The notes under the pieces are model-generated. The model was given only the letters and a program-made list of their open reading frames with translations, searched no databases and was not told the origin of the DNA. The translations under genes and the position numbers were made by a program. Positions 15,548 to 24,890 of a DNA stretch of 32,837 bases are shown piece after piece. How positions within the stretch are numbered: the stretch's first letter is position 1; each line of letters starts with the position of its first letter. The DNA is from Bacteroidales bacterium (GTDB taxonomy: Bacteria; Bacteroidota; Bacteroidia; Bacteroidales; ML635J-15), in contig JAQIBY010000073.1 of the NCBI GenBank assembly GCA_027858835.1, positions 1-32,837 of the forward strand, written 5' to 3'.

Positions 15548-16635
15548 TCAGCTTTCGTGTTAGGAATTTGTTTTATGTACACATCTTGTTGCGGGAATGG
15601 AATGGTTACGTTATTTTCACGGAAACGCTTGTCAATTTCAAATCGCAATTCAGAGCGAATCGGTTCAATCCGAAATTGTTGCCTCGAGAAAAATTTCAAT
15701 GAAAAATCCAGCGAGGAGTTTCCGAAATCCTCAAAAAACACATATGGTGAAGGTGTTTTTTCAATGCTGGGATGATCATTTGCTACGCCAATCAATATTT
15801 TTTCAACTAAACGAACATCACTGCCGTATGCGACGCCAACATCCACACTGAAACGACTTTTCCTGGAATTATGTGACCAATTAATTACCTTTTCAGAGGT
15901 AAACATTGAATTTGGCACAATCATTATCACATCATCTCTGGTAACAAGTTTTGATGTTCTAAGGCTGGTTTCAACAACTTCTCCAATAAGTTCACCCTCA
16001 ATTTCAATTACATCACCAACTTTTATTGAATGGTCAAACAATATGACAATCCCAGAAACAATGTCGTTGAAAAAATGCTGAACACCAAGCCCGATACCAA
16101 CTAACAATGCAGAAACCGAGGCAATTAAGAAGGTGATACTAAAACCTAGCGACTGAATAAAAATACTGATTGCCAACACATAAGCAAAATATTTCATCAG
16201 CATGAAAACTGAGCGGGTTTTCCCTTTTTCAATTTCTTTTTTCTCCTGATATCGGTTAATCCCAGCCTCTATAATGAGAATGAGAAAGCGGGTACCTGTA
16301 AGCACAAAATACAGCAAAACCAAATGGTAAACAAGAATATTAACCTTTTGTGTATTAAAAACAACTGCTTGCAATACCACTTCTGTAGGAATTCCAACAA
16401 TTTTAAAAATTCCATATAACATGAAGTAGGTTGACAGGGAAAAGACAAAGCGTTTAATTGCCCGCGCATGCTTTGTCGAGAGCGAAGAAACTGTAGTAAT
16501 TTTTCTAGACAATCGATTACCATAGGTAATTAAAAAAATCCAAAATCCGATTATCAGTAAAACACTGAAAAGCTCCAACACCTGTAAACTAAAAACATCG
16601 CCATCAATCAGCGTGCTTGAAAAAAAATCTTTCAT
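15544..16635 (-). CDS. MscS-family mechanosensitive channel, long form
   Basis: A 363-residue inner-membrane channel protein. Hydrophobic helices are visible at about 18-38, 62-80, 98-122 and 143-162, ahead of the pore-lining MscS helix (about 168-200, containing LIASVSALLVGIGLGVQHFF and then NDIVSGIVILF). The beta domain follows (HSIKVGDVIEIEGELIGEV, with IVPNSMFTSEKVINWS) and then the mixed C-terminal cage domain. The extra N-terminal helices make it longer than E. coli MscS (286 residues). The role is release of solutes on hypo-osmotic shock, from family knowledge. The ATG overlaps the upstream esterase stop (ATGA) and its own stop overlaps the next start, giving a coupled trio. Confidence 0.92.
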   Translation of the reverse strand: MKDFFSSTLIDGDVFSLQVLELFSVLLIIGFWIFLITYGNRLSRKITTVSSLSTKHARAIKRFVFSLSTYFMLYGIFKIVGIPTEVVLQAVVFNTQKVNILVYHLVLLYFVLTGTRFLILIIEAGINRYQEKKEIEKGKTRSVFMLMKYFAYVLAISIFIQSLGFSITFLIASVSALLVGIGLGVQHFFNDIVSGIVILFDHSIKVGDVIEIEGELIGEVVETSLRTSKLVTRDDVIMIVPNSMFTSEKVINWSHNSRKSRFSVDVGVAYGSDVRLVEKILIGVANDHPSIEKTPSPYVFFEDFGNSSLDFSLKFFSRQQFRIEPIRSELRFEIDKRFRENNVTIPFPQQDVYIKQIPNTKAE

Positions 16636-17951
16636 CCTTCTTCAATAATTAATTTCTTTACAGTTTTTTTATCACGGTTTGACACTTGTATTAAATACAT
16701 TCCTTCCGGCAAACTACTGATATCTACTTTTACACTTACTTCTGACGTCCAGATATCTTTCACTTTTTTTCCGATGGAATTAAAAATTTCTATATGGTGA
16801 TTTTGTCCTGCTTCAAACTCGGTTTTTATCTCAACACAATCAATTGCAGGGTTTGGAAAAACATGAAATTCAGGGCTTAAGGATTGATCTGCTCGATGTG
16901 TTAAATCATCAACATACGGATTTACTGATGCCAGAAAGTCGATTCCATCATAAAAAATAGGAGCCCAATATTCACAAGGGAAGGAGTCCCGCTCCAGTTC
17001 TGTTAAACTCATTTCGCCACAACTGTAAAAGGCATGTGGCTGATTGGGATATGAATAAAACTCATGCGTCATTCCCAGGCTTTCCATATGTTCATGGATT
17101 GGCAGAGAACCATACAATGTAAAAGTTAAATTATACCCAGTTCCGAAATTAAAGGCAGAACCTTCATCGTAGGGAACAATATTATCTGCAGTTCCATGTA
17201 CCAACATAACTGGAATATTTTCTGTTGGTTCGATGTAATTTACATCCATTGTAGCACCCCAAAGTGCAATAACCGCGCTGACATCCGTTGTGTGATTAAA
17301 ATGGGAAGCTTCCAAACTTGTGCTTTCATCCAGCAAACCCAAATCAACATTATTGGCTCCATCATCAACTTCTCCAGCTTCGGGAATCCATTCGTCAGGA
17401 TTCATGAAAGCAGCATGTATAGCAGTAATTGAGCCGGCAGAATTTCCCAATAAATATATTTGTGTTGTATCAATTCCATATGTTTCGTGGTTGTGTTTGA
17501 AATACCTGACGGCGGCTCGTGCATCTTGAATTGCACGCCATGCTGCACGTTTCATACCGGTATCGGGACCAATGCTTTCTCCTCCCAAAACTGGATTAAA
17601 TCCAAGTCGATAATTGACCGCAGCAGCAACATACCCGTAATGTGCAAGTGAATCGCACCATGCAATCATATCCGGACGCTGTGAGCTACCCCGCAAAAAT
17701 GCACCTCCAAAAAAAGTTAAAACCAAAGGTCGTTTTGTCATGGTATCACTTTGTGGTGGTTGATACAAATCAAAATTAAGGTCTGCAGGGAGATTGACAC
17801 CATTAAATAATGCATCCCAAGAATCGGCATTCCCGTAAACGTTGTCATAGCTAATCTCTATTTCAGAAAACACGCTTTCCGTAAAGCGCTGTGCGTACAA
17901 ATTGCTTGTTATAGCAAAACAAAATAAAATACAAAAATAGCTTATTCTCAT
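16632..17951 (-). CDS. Secreted alpha/beta-hydrolase with T9SS type A signal
   Basis: A 439-residue esterase-like protein. It has a signal peptide (about 1-20, ending LYA), an alpha/beta-hydrolase core of the carboxylesterase/BD-FAE type, and a C-terminal T9SS type A sorting domain (about 360-439, FHVFPNPAIDCVEI to EGMYLIQVSNRDKKTVKKL). The oxyanion region is FFGGAFLRG (80-88). The likely triad is S171 in GNSAG, D256 in HGTADNIVP and H306 in QPHAFY. It should be exported across the outer membrane and anchored or released there. The substrate is unknown; carbohydrate or polymer esters are typical. It is a paralogue of the protein at 24891-25949, which lacks the sorting domain. Its stop overlaps the MscS start. 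Confidence 0.9.
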   Translation of the reverse strand: MRISYFCILFCFAITSNLYAQRFTESVFSEIEISYDNVYGNADSWDALFNGVNLPADLNFDLYQPPQSDTMTKRPLVLTFFGGAFLRGSSQRPDMIAWCDSLAHYGYVAAAVNYRLGFNPVLGGESIGPDTGMKRAAWRAIQDARAAVRYFKHNHETYGIDTTQIYLLGNSAGSITAIHAAFMNPDEWIPEAGEVDDGANNVDLGLLDESTSLEASHFNHTTDVSAVIALWGATMDVNYIEPTENIPVMLVHGTADNIVPYDEGSAFNFGTGYNLTFTLYGSLPIHEHMESLGMTHEFYSYPNQPHAFYSCGEMSLTELERDSFPCEYWAPIFYDGIDFLASVNPYVDDLTHRADQSLSPEFHVFPNPAIDCVEIKTEFEAGQNHHIEIFNSIGKKVKDIWTSEVSVKVDISSLPEGMYLIQVSNRDKKTVKKLIIEEG

Positions 17952-17968
17952 TTTCTTAGGCTTTTTAA

Positions 17969-17996
17969 CAAAAATAGAAAAAAATAATGAAGCAAA
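17969..17996 (-). promoter_or_regulatory. Putative promoter of esterase-MscS operon
   Basis: On the minus strand TATTTTTG (complement of 17969-17976) matches TAnnTTTG. A TTTG (complement of 17993-17996) lies 16 bp upstream, slightly closer than the usual 18-20. The leader would be about 15 nt. Confidence 0.35.
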
Positions 17997-18091
17997 GAAA
18001 CTGATATCTTAAATTCAAGTGTTTGGCATTTGAGAACTTACCAAGCCCTCAACCCTATTCAGGCATTGACAACAAACAAATAACAAACCAG

Positions 18092-18107
18092 CCTGCCGGC
18101 TGGCAGG
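18092..18107. repeat. GC-rich palindromic hairpin
   Basis: CCTGCC-GGCT-GGCAGG forms a 6-bp GC stem with a 4-nt loop in otherwise AT-rich intergenic DNA, between the esterase promoter and the end of the giant gene. There is no T run. It resembles the short dispersed GC-rich palindromes common between Bacteroidota genes. A second, weaker repeat (ACGGAAA 18184-18190 with TTTCCGT 18202-18208) sits next to the giant gene's stop and may end its transcript. Confidence 0.5.
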
Positions 18108-18228
18108 TAATAATCAAGTCCCAATTTCAAACAATAAAAACTTCAAACCTCAAACTGAACTTGTCCGGCGTAACGCAGTGAAGACGGAAACTTTCCAACT
18201 TTTTCCGTTTCCCATTTCCTTAAAGGAA

Positions 18229-21200
18229 TCAATAAACCACCGTTACAATTCCGGTATAAGGATCATTTCCGTTGTGCAAATTCACTACATATATGTAACT
18301 TCCTGTTGGGACAAGTTTGCCGGTATTCGTTGTTCCGTCCCATGCTTTGTCGCCGGGACGAGCCTGATACAATTTTTGTCCCCAACGATTGAATACATAA
18401 ACAATATAATTGTCAAATAAATCAAGATTTTCGATTATCCATGTATCGTTATTATCATCAGCATTTGGAGTAAAAGCATTGGGGATACGGATACAGTCAA
18501 CAGGGTTATCGACAAGCGTGATTGTATTGAGCTCATATTGACAAGCATTGGCATCCTGCACAGCAATATTATAATTACCCTCCTGGAGATTACTTATTTC
18601 AAGAAATGGAATTGGGACACCATCAATAACAGCCATATACGGAGAAGTTCCACCAACTACCTGTAATGAAATATATCCATCAGTATTGCCAATGCATGAC
18701 GGATTCCCAGAAATGTAACTTAGCAGTATTTCGGAGGGCTGCTGTATTGTTAACGAAGTATCTGTCGCACATCCTCGTGAATCACTAATATGTAATTGAT
18801 AAATCCCTTCGGCTAATCCATTCGCAACAGAATCATTTGAAATTACACTCCCATTATAATACCATTGAAAATAATAGGGAGGTGTTCCCCCGGAAACATT
18901 AGCAGAAGCAGAACCATCCTCATAACCGTAGCAAGAGATGTTTGTTTTATGTAAATTCAGATAAAGTGCGGTGATGGGCTCATAAACATAAACACTGTCA
19001 ATAAATTGACAATTCTGATTGTCAGTAATGGTATAGGAATACCAACCTCCATTGAGGTTTGAAATAAGATTTCCGGTATTTCCGTTACTCCAATTTACCA
19101 CGAATGGTGAGTGACCACCGGAAATGTTTAGGCTAATTGCGCCATCGTTACTACCATAACATGAAATACTATCCACTGTTGCGATTGCAGTAATTGCAGG
19201 CGGCGAAATAAGTTCGGCACTGGCTGATCCAGCACAACCAAGCTCATCAATAACTTCCACCTGATAGTTTCCGGCCGGTAGTGAATTTATTGCTTGTGTT
19301 GTATATGCACCGGGTGACCAGAGATAAGAAAAAGGTGCTTGTCCATTATGTTGAGCGATTAATTCACCGTTGGCATCACCGGCACAGGCAATGTCGCTTA
19401 CAACATTTATCGAAACATTAAGATTTCCCACAGCATTAATTGTCATGCTGGTTTCTGCTGAGCAACCGTTCACATCCTCTACGCTTACGGTGTAGTTTCC
19501 AGCCGAAAGATTGGAAACAGATGCGGACGTATCGGGCAAACCATCCCATTGATATGTATATGGACCGCTTCCTCCGGAAACAGAAACACTGCAATTACCA
19601 GCTTGTGCACTGAGGCATAAAACGTCGGATGCACTGCCGGTTAATACAACTGTAGCAGGCTCGCTGAGGGTTTCACTGATTATCACCTGACATGAATTGT
19701 CATCAGAAACGGTGAGTGTATATGTACCTGCTGCAAGGTTATTGATATTAGGTACATTATCGCCAGTATTCCACAGCCAAGTATAATCTCCACTAATTGT
19801 TCCCCCGGAGGCAGTTGCGGAAAGACTTCCATCATTGTTTCCATTGCAAGAAAGCTGTTGCACGTCACTAAATGATACAGTCAGTTGGTCGGGTTCTCCA
19901 AGGATTATGCTTTGAGTGGATGTGCATCCATAAGCATCCTGCACATTAGCAATGTATGTTCCGGCAGACAGATTGGTGTAGCTATCGCCTGTTGTTAAGT
20001 CTGGCCATGTAAAAACAGGGGAATCTGCAGAGCTACTCACTTGAATACTGCCATCAGAACCACCATAACATAAAGGTTCAGCTGCATCAAGAATTGAAAT
20101 ATTAGGTTCTGCGTGAACTTCAATATCCACCTGGTCATTATCGACACATGAACCGGTTGAATTTTCGTAAGTTATTGTGTGAACTCCAACTCCGGCAACG
20201 GCAGGATCAAATTCACCTGTAGCAGGGTCGGTAATTCCGATTCCGGACCATGTTCCTCCAGCAGAGACAGCCGTCAAGAAAACAGATGATTCGTTCACAC
20301 AAAAATCTGTGCCTGAAGTAATTGTTGGATCGGGCGCATTTTGCACACTAATGGTTTCTGTGTCAGTATCAGCGCATTCTCCATTAACAATATCATAAGT
20401 GATGAGATAGTTTCCGGGAGTTAAAGCACCCGGATCAAATGCTCCTGTGGTAACATCAGTAATTCCTGTACCTGACCAAGTTCCTCCTGAATCTGTAGCG
20501 GAAAGTATCACTGGGCTGTCTGATCCACAAAATGGACCTGCCGGAGTAATATCGGCATTCACTGCTGCATACACATGAAAGGTTTCTGTATCACTGTCAA
20601 GGCAGCTCCCAGAGCCAATGTCATAAGAAATTGTAATGTCTCCGGAACCGGCTAGTGAAGAATCAAACGACCCTGTTGAAGCATCAACAATGCCTGCTCC
20701 AGACCATGTTCCGCCTGCATCAGCAGCAGACAGAAAAATAATTGCATCTGACGAACACATGTCTGCTTGAGCGGTAATGGTAGCATCTGGAGTTTCAAAA
20801 ACTTCGATATCAATATTATCTGTGCCTGTACATCCGGACATAGTAAGCTCGTATGTAATGGTGTTAATCCCAGTGTTAGCAGCCGATGGATCAAAAGTCC
20901 CAGCTGAGACATCAGTAATTCCAGTACCGCTCCAAATACCCCCTGTTGTAGCTGCTGTTAGGTTTGCCGCTGCATCATCAGAGCAAAAATCGCCAGGATC
21001 AGTAATTGTTGCATCTGGAATTGCATTAACGACAACACTCACATCATCGGAAGTTGTACAACCGTTAATGTCAGTAACTATCACAGTATATAATCCTGCA
21101 TCGGAAAGCGTAACAGGAGAAATAATTGGGTTTTGAATTATGGATGAATAACTTCCGGGGCCGCTCCAGCTCCATGAATTGGCATCTCCACCGGATTCTG

Positions 21201-24200
21201 TCAGGTTTAGTGTTTCTCCCACGCAAACCGCTGAATTGCTGCCGGCTGTAGCTCCCGGAATTGGATTTACTGTCAGTGTATAAGTTTCCTGCGATAATGT
21301 GCAAGGGACACCAAGCGGATTATTCGTTGTTACAGTAATACTAACTGTTGTGCCTGCATCCGCTGCTACCGGAGTATATGTAAAACTAAAAGGTGATGTG
21401 TTAAAATTGGTTGCATTCAGTGAACCGTTTCCACCATGCGTTAAATTTACTTCTGTAGCACTGCCTCCAAATGTATTCCCGCTAAGGGTTACCGAGTTAA
21501 CTCCACAGGTATTCCCTGTTGTGGAATTGAGTGTAACAGAAGGTGGATTCGAACACCCACAGTTTACATCCACAAGCGCACTTTCAACAGTACAACCCGT
21601 AGTTGTGTTAGATACCGTAACATAATACGTCCCATTTGACAATGAGCCAAAACTAGTACTTGACTGAAAGCTGCCACCAATGGAGTATTCGTAATCTGGA
21701 CCGGTTGGGCTGGTAATATTTATTATTCCATTGCCGTCACCGCCCGAGCAATCAACATTTGTAACCGGTATAGATGGTAGCGTATTTACACTTACTAAAA
21801 CATCATCCGTATTGGAACAGCCTCCGGCGTTGGTAACAGTAACAGTGTAAGTCCCACTTGCTGTTGCAGTAACACCGGTTATACTTGGGTTGTTTGCAGA
21901 AGAAGTAAAACCATTTGGTCCGGACCATGACCAAGAAGTGGCACCTCCACCAGTTTCTGTAAGCAATAAATCTTCGCCCTCGCAAAGCGGTGAATTGCTG
22001 CCGGCATTTGCAGTAGGATTTGGATTAACGGTAACTGTTGCACTCTCACATACAGATGTAATACAACCATTATTGTAATTCACATAATAGGTTTCTGATG
22101 CACTTAATGTTTGTGATATGTTTAATGGATTTCCGGTGCCAATAAATGTGCCTCCACAACTGCCTGTGTACCAATACACATCTCCGCTTGCCGGGGATCC
22201 TCCGGAAGCTGTCAATGTAATATTTGTTGGCGTTCCCGAACAAACTCCAGTTGGATTAGCTGTTGCAGAAATTGGTCCCTCAGCATTGAGGTAATGATGA
22301 AAAACAGCAGCTCCGGTACATGATCCGCCATTGACATATTGGTAACCACCGCCAACATTTGTTAGTCCACTGAATTTGCCGGTCAAATATAAATAGACAC
22401 TATCAGTAGTTGGCTCACCAATATCAAAACCATTGTACCCTGAATATCCTCCACTGAATCCGTAATAGCTCAACCAAGCCAAATAATCATTATCTAAAAG
22501 CTGTGCTAATAATATGTTACTTGATGTACCTGCCATAGTTTGATTATAATATTCAGCATGACTAATTGTTGAAAGTCCTGTAGGGCTTTGATGACCACAT
22601 ATCCACAAGTTATCATGCGAATCTTTTTTCAATTTTTTCATACTTGTGTAATCGGCACCTCCAAAAAAAGTTGCATAAACAATCGTCCCTGATGTATTCA
22701 CTTTAAAAAGGTACCCATCTTGCGTGCTAGCTTCATTTGCCGTAATTCCAGTACCATCATTGATGATTCCGTCATAATAAGTACATGCATCGCCAGGATC
22801 AACCACAGGAAAATTTGCGCTATACGTATGCCCTGTCATATACATGTTGCCATCTGAATCAAGCTCTGTGTCTCCATTTGCAGCACCAATATTTATTTTA
22901 TCAAATCCGGCTCCACCAATGTAACCACCCCAACTAGGGTCAGGTTGATTAGATGCATCAAATTTCATGTAGAACAAATCATTCGCTCCCTGATTAGTAT
23001 AAGTATCAGTAATCAATGCTGAAACAAAGCGGGTTGTCGAACTCCACATTTCATCACCTGCAATGTAAAACTCACCGGTGTTTTGATTGATGGCGATATC
23101 ACATGCTCTACCTGTATATGTATCTGCAGCAACTCCCGGAAGCCAGGTCGCCCAGATTAATGCGCCTGTAGTAGAAAATTCAATAATAAAACTTGTAGCA
23201 GTTGAAGTTCCGCTTAAATTTCCCTGATATCCAGACCCTGAAGGGATACCAGTGGAATAGGTAGGATAACCTCCTGATTTGCCAACTAAATATGTGTTTT
23301 TGCCTGCATCAAAATCTATATCGAAAGTCTCGAGATTAGCACCCTTGTCGAGATAGGTAGCCCATTGTCTAGTATTATCGGGAAGAAATTTCAATATGTA
23401 ACCACGTGTACCTATACTCTGTGTAGCATCCCATCCTTGATAAAAAGCGCCAGCCCAGTTTTGCAATGGAAAATCACCGGATCCCATACTAAACTCTTTT
23501 CTGCTAGTTCCTGAAATAAATAAATTATCATCATGATCAATGCCAACTGCACCATTTACATCATCATCTCCGGAACCACCATATAAACAAGCCCATAAAA
23601 GTGCTCCATTTGGTCCAAACTTAGATATAACAATATCATTATTACCCGTTACAGTGCCATATGTGATTGTACTTCCAGCACTACTAAGATAATCAGCGAC
23701 ATCTGTTGCATCCGGACTCCATTCCCAATCGACTACATAGTATTCTCCTACGGAATTAGCAACCATTTCTCCCCAGCTACCATATCCATTATATTCCAAT
23801 GAACTTGCCCAAAATAATCCCGGATCTAAAATCAACTTCTGTTGCTCATTATAATTAGCGACATCAAATTTTATATTGTTTCCCTCCACAACATACGCTG
23901 TTTCAACGACTTCCTTTCCAGAAAAAGAAATAGGAGCTTTATCCGTAAAAGTAAAACTCCCGACATTGAATTCCACCTGATTTTTGCCGTTCATATAGAG
24001 TTTTTCAACACCTTGCCAGTTCATTTCAATTAAAGATGGATTCCCGCCCGGATGAACAATAAATTCATATTTTAGGACAGATTCATCTTGATAAAATACC
24101 ATATCAATATTGGGATATATATTATTGTACTTTACTTTGTTAAATGATGGAACATTCAGCAAGCCATCAGGACAATGTGGCAGATAAAAGTCATTTTTTA

Positions 24201-24639
24201 TTTTTGTATTTGCTTCCCCCTGAATGTCAACATTTGTCTCCGCATTTTCAAAATACAAATCAAAACGATGTTGTGTTGTTACAGCCGCAAGTTTTACTGC
24301 TAAATTATCATCACCCCGGTTTTTTGCTTTTAAGGACTCCTCGTTATCCTCATAATCAATTTCATTTGTGATAAAGACAACCCGATCCTGCATAAAATAT
24401 GCATACACATTGTTATGTGCCCAATAATATTTTACACCATCAAAACCCTTTATTTGACCTGCATTTTTAACGAACCCTGAACCGTTAAGGTTTTCAGTTT
24501 TAGGATACTCACTTGTTTGTTTTTCTGTATTTAGCTCCTTAGCGGAAGCATTTTCCGGCAACAAAAATAAAACGAACGAAAATATGAACAAAACAAGCTT
24601 GATCACGTGGATGTCAAAACTATTACGTTTTTTTTCCAT
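18229..24639 (-). CDS. Giant T9SS type B surface protein with SprB repeats
   Basis: A 2136-residue secreted protein. In order: a signal segment (about 13-33, ending ASA); a DUF7948-like N-terminal domain (about 52-275, FVKNAGQIKG onward); an SBBP-type beta-propeller region (about 275-780, repeated GGxGDDDVNG/DNLFISG-like units); Ig/PKD-like domains (about 783-1205); four tandem units of about 75 residues built around GGTWSGxGI (about 1208-1510); seven SprB repeats (about 1515-2035, each starting SCxGxxDG and ending GxYxxxVxDxxGC); and a gliding-motility C-terminal domain (about 2048-2136, IPNAFTPNADD, VFNRWGQKLY, PTGSYIYVV). The last is the type B T9SS signal. SprB repeats occur in the gliding adhesin SprB, so adhesion or gliding is a fair guess, though a structural or polymer-binding role is equally possible. 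Two paralogous esterases flank it. Confidence 0.93.
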   Translation of the reverse strand: MEKKRNSFDIHVIKLVLFIFSFVLFLLPENASAKELNTEKQTSEYPKTENLNGSGFVKNAGQIKGFDGVKYYWAHNNVYAYFMQDRVVFITNEIDYEDNEESLKAKNRGDDNLAVKLAAVTTQHRFDLYFENAETNVDIQGEANTKIKNDFYLPHCPDGLLNVPSFNKVKYNNIYPNIDMVFYQDESVLKYEFIVHPGGNPSLIEMNWQGVEKLYMNGKNQVEFNVGSFTFTDKAPISFSGKEVVETAYVVEGNNIKFDVANYNEQQKLILDPGLFWASSLEYNGYGSWGEMVANSVGEYYVVDWEWSPDATDVADYLSSAGSTITYGTVTGNNDIVISKFGPNGALLWACLYGGSGDDDVNGAVGIDHDDNLFISGTSRKEFSMGSGDFPLQNWAGAFYQGWDATQSIGTRGYILKFLPDNTRQWATYLDKGANLETFDIDFDAGKNTYLVGKSGGYPTYSTGIPSGSGYQGNLSGTSTATSFIIEFSTTGALIWATWLPGVAADTYTGRACDIAINQNTGEFYIAGDEMWSSTTRFVSALITDTYTNQGANDLFYMKFDASNQPDPSWGGYIGGAGFDKINIGAANGDTELDSDGNMYMTGHTYSANFPVVDPGDACTYYDGIINDGTGITANEASTQDGYLFKVNTSGTIVYATFFGGADYTSMKKLKKDSHDNLWICGHQSPTGLSTISHAEYYNQTMAGTSSNILLAQLLDNDYLAWLSYYGFSGGYSGYNGFDIGEPTTDSVYLYLTGKFSGLTNVGGGYQYVNGGSCTGAAVFHHYLNAEGPISATANPTGVCSGTPTNITLTASGGSPASGDVYWYTGSCGGTFIGTGNPLNISQTLSASETYYVNYNNGCITSVCESATVTVNPNPTANAGSNSPLCEGEDLLLTETGGGATSWSWSGPNGFTSSANNPSITGVTATASGTYTVTVTNAGGCSNTDDVLVSVNTLPSIPVTNVDCSGGDGNGIINITSPTGPDYEYSIGGSFQSSTSFGSLSNGTYYVTVSNTTTGCTVESALVDVNCGCSNPPSVTLNSTTGNTCGVNSVTLSGNTFGGSATEVNLTHGGNGSLNATNFNTSPFSFTYTPVAADAGTTVSITVTTNNPLGVPCTLSQETYTLTVNPIPGATAGSNSAVCVGETLNLTESGGDANSWSWSGPGSYSSIIQNPIISPVTLSDAGLYTVIVTDINGCTTSDDVSVVVNAIPDATITDPGDFCSDDAAANLTAATTGGIWSGTGITDVSAGTFDPSAANTGINTITYELTMSGCTGTDNIDIEVFETPDATITAQADMCSSDAIIFLSAADAGGTWSGAGIVDASTGSFDSSLAGSGDITISYDIGSGSCLDSDTETFHVYAAVNADITPAGPFCGSDSPVILSATDSGGTWSGTGITDVTTGAFDPGALTPGNYLITYDIVNGECADTDTETISVQNAPDPTITSGTDFCVNESSVFLTAVSAGGTWSGIGITDPATGEFDPAVAGVGVHTITYENSTGSCVDNDQVDIEVHAEPNISILDAAEPLCYGGSDGSIQVSSSADSPVFTWPDLTTGDSYTNLSAGTYIANVQDAYGCTSTQSIILGEPDQLTVSFSDVQQLSCNGNNDGSLSATASGGTISGDYTWLWNTGDNVPNINNLAAGTYTLTVSDDNSCQVIISETLSEPATVVLTGSASDVLCLSAQAGNCSVSVSGGSGPYTYQWDGLPDTSASVSNLSAGNYTVSVEDVNGCSAETSMTINAVGNLNVSINVVSDIACAGDANGELIAQHNGQAPFSYLWSPGAYTTQAINSLPAGNYQVEVIDELGCAGSASAELISPPAITAIATVDSISCYGSNDGAISLNISGGHSPFVVNWSNGNTGNLISNLNGGWYSYTITDNQNCQFIDSVYVYEPITALYLNLHKTNISCYGYEDGSASANVSGGTPPYYFQWYYNGSVISNDSVANGLAEGIYQLHISDSRGCATDTSLTIQQPSEILLSYISGNPSCIGNTDGYISLQVVGGTSPYMAVIDGVPIPFLEISNLQEGNYNIAVQDANACQYELNTITLVDNPVDCIRIPNAFTPNADDNNDTWIIENLDLFDNYIVYVFNRWGQKLYQARPGDKAWDGTTNTGKLVPTGSYIYVVNLHNGNDPYTGIVTVVY

Positions 24640-24696
24640 TGAAATAAAAATTAGTATGTTTAATTAGTACACTATCTATCTATTGTGTATTTGAAA

Positions 24697-24704
24697 CAAA
24701 TATA
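24697..24704 (-). promoter_or_regulatory. Putative -7 box of giant gene
   Basis: On the minus strand TATATTTG matches TAnnTTTG exactly, about 58 bp before the ATG at 24639. A TTTTC sits near the -33 position, a weak match. It is the best promoter candidate in the 251-bp gap. Confidence 0.4.
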
Positions 24705-24871
24705 AAAAATATAACTGTGAAAATGAAGTAAATCTTAACTGGATGTTTACTCAGATCTAAATCCTTAATTTCCAGACTCAAATCAGCACAGGGACAGGAT
24801 TCAGGGTTTATGCGTTATGTGGCAAGAGTTAGGACAAAATGAGCGAACTGAAAAATGCAACACGAAGCAAT

Positions 24872-24887
24872 CCCGACGCATGTCGGG
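24872..24887. repeat. GC-rich hairpin past esterase stop
   Basis: CCCGAC-GCAT-GTCGGG forms a 6-bp perfect stem with a 4-nt loop, starting 3 bp past the stop of the second esterase. No T run follows on the minus strand. It may protect the transcript 3' end or be a dispersed palindromic repeat. Confidence 0.5.
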
Positions 24888-24890
24888 GTC

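Noticed and set aside
18061-18228. Mobile element end or MITE near the GC-rich palindrome
   Set aside because: No target duplication or terminal inverted repeats could be paired; only isolated hairpins are visible.
20777-21625. Two plus-strand open frames of 108-119 codons inside the giant gene
   Set aside because: They are antisense shadows of Ser/Thr/Val-rich repeats; composition mirrors the real gene and no start signal is seen.
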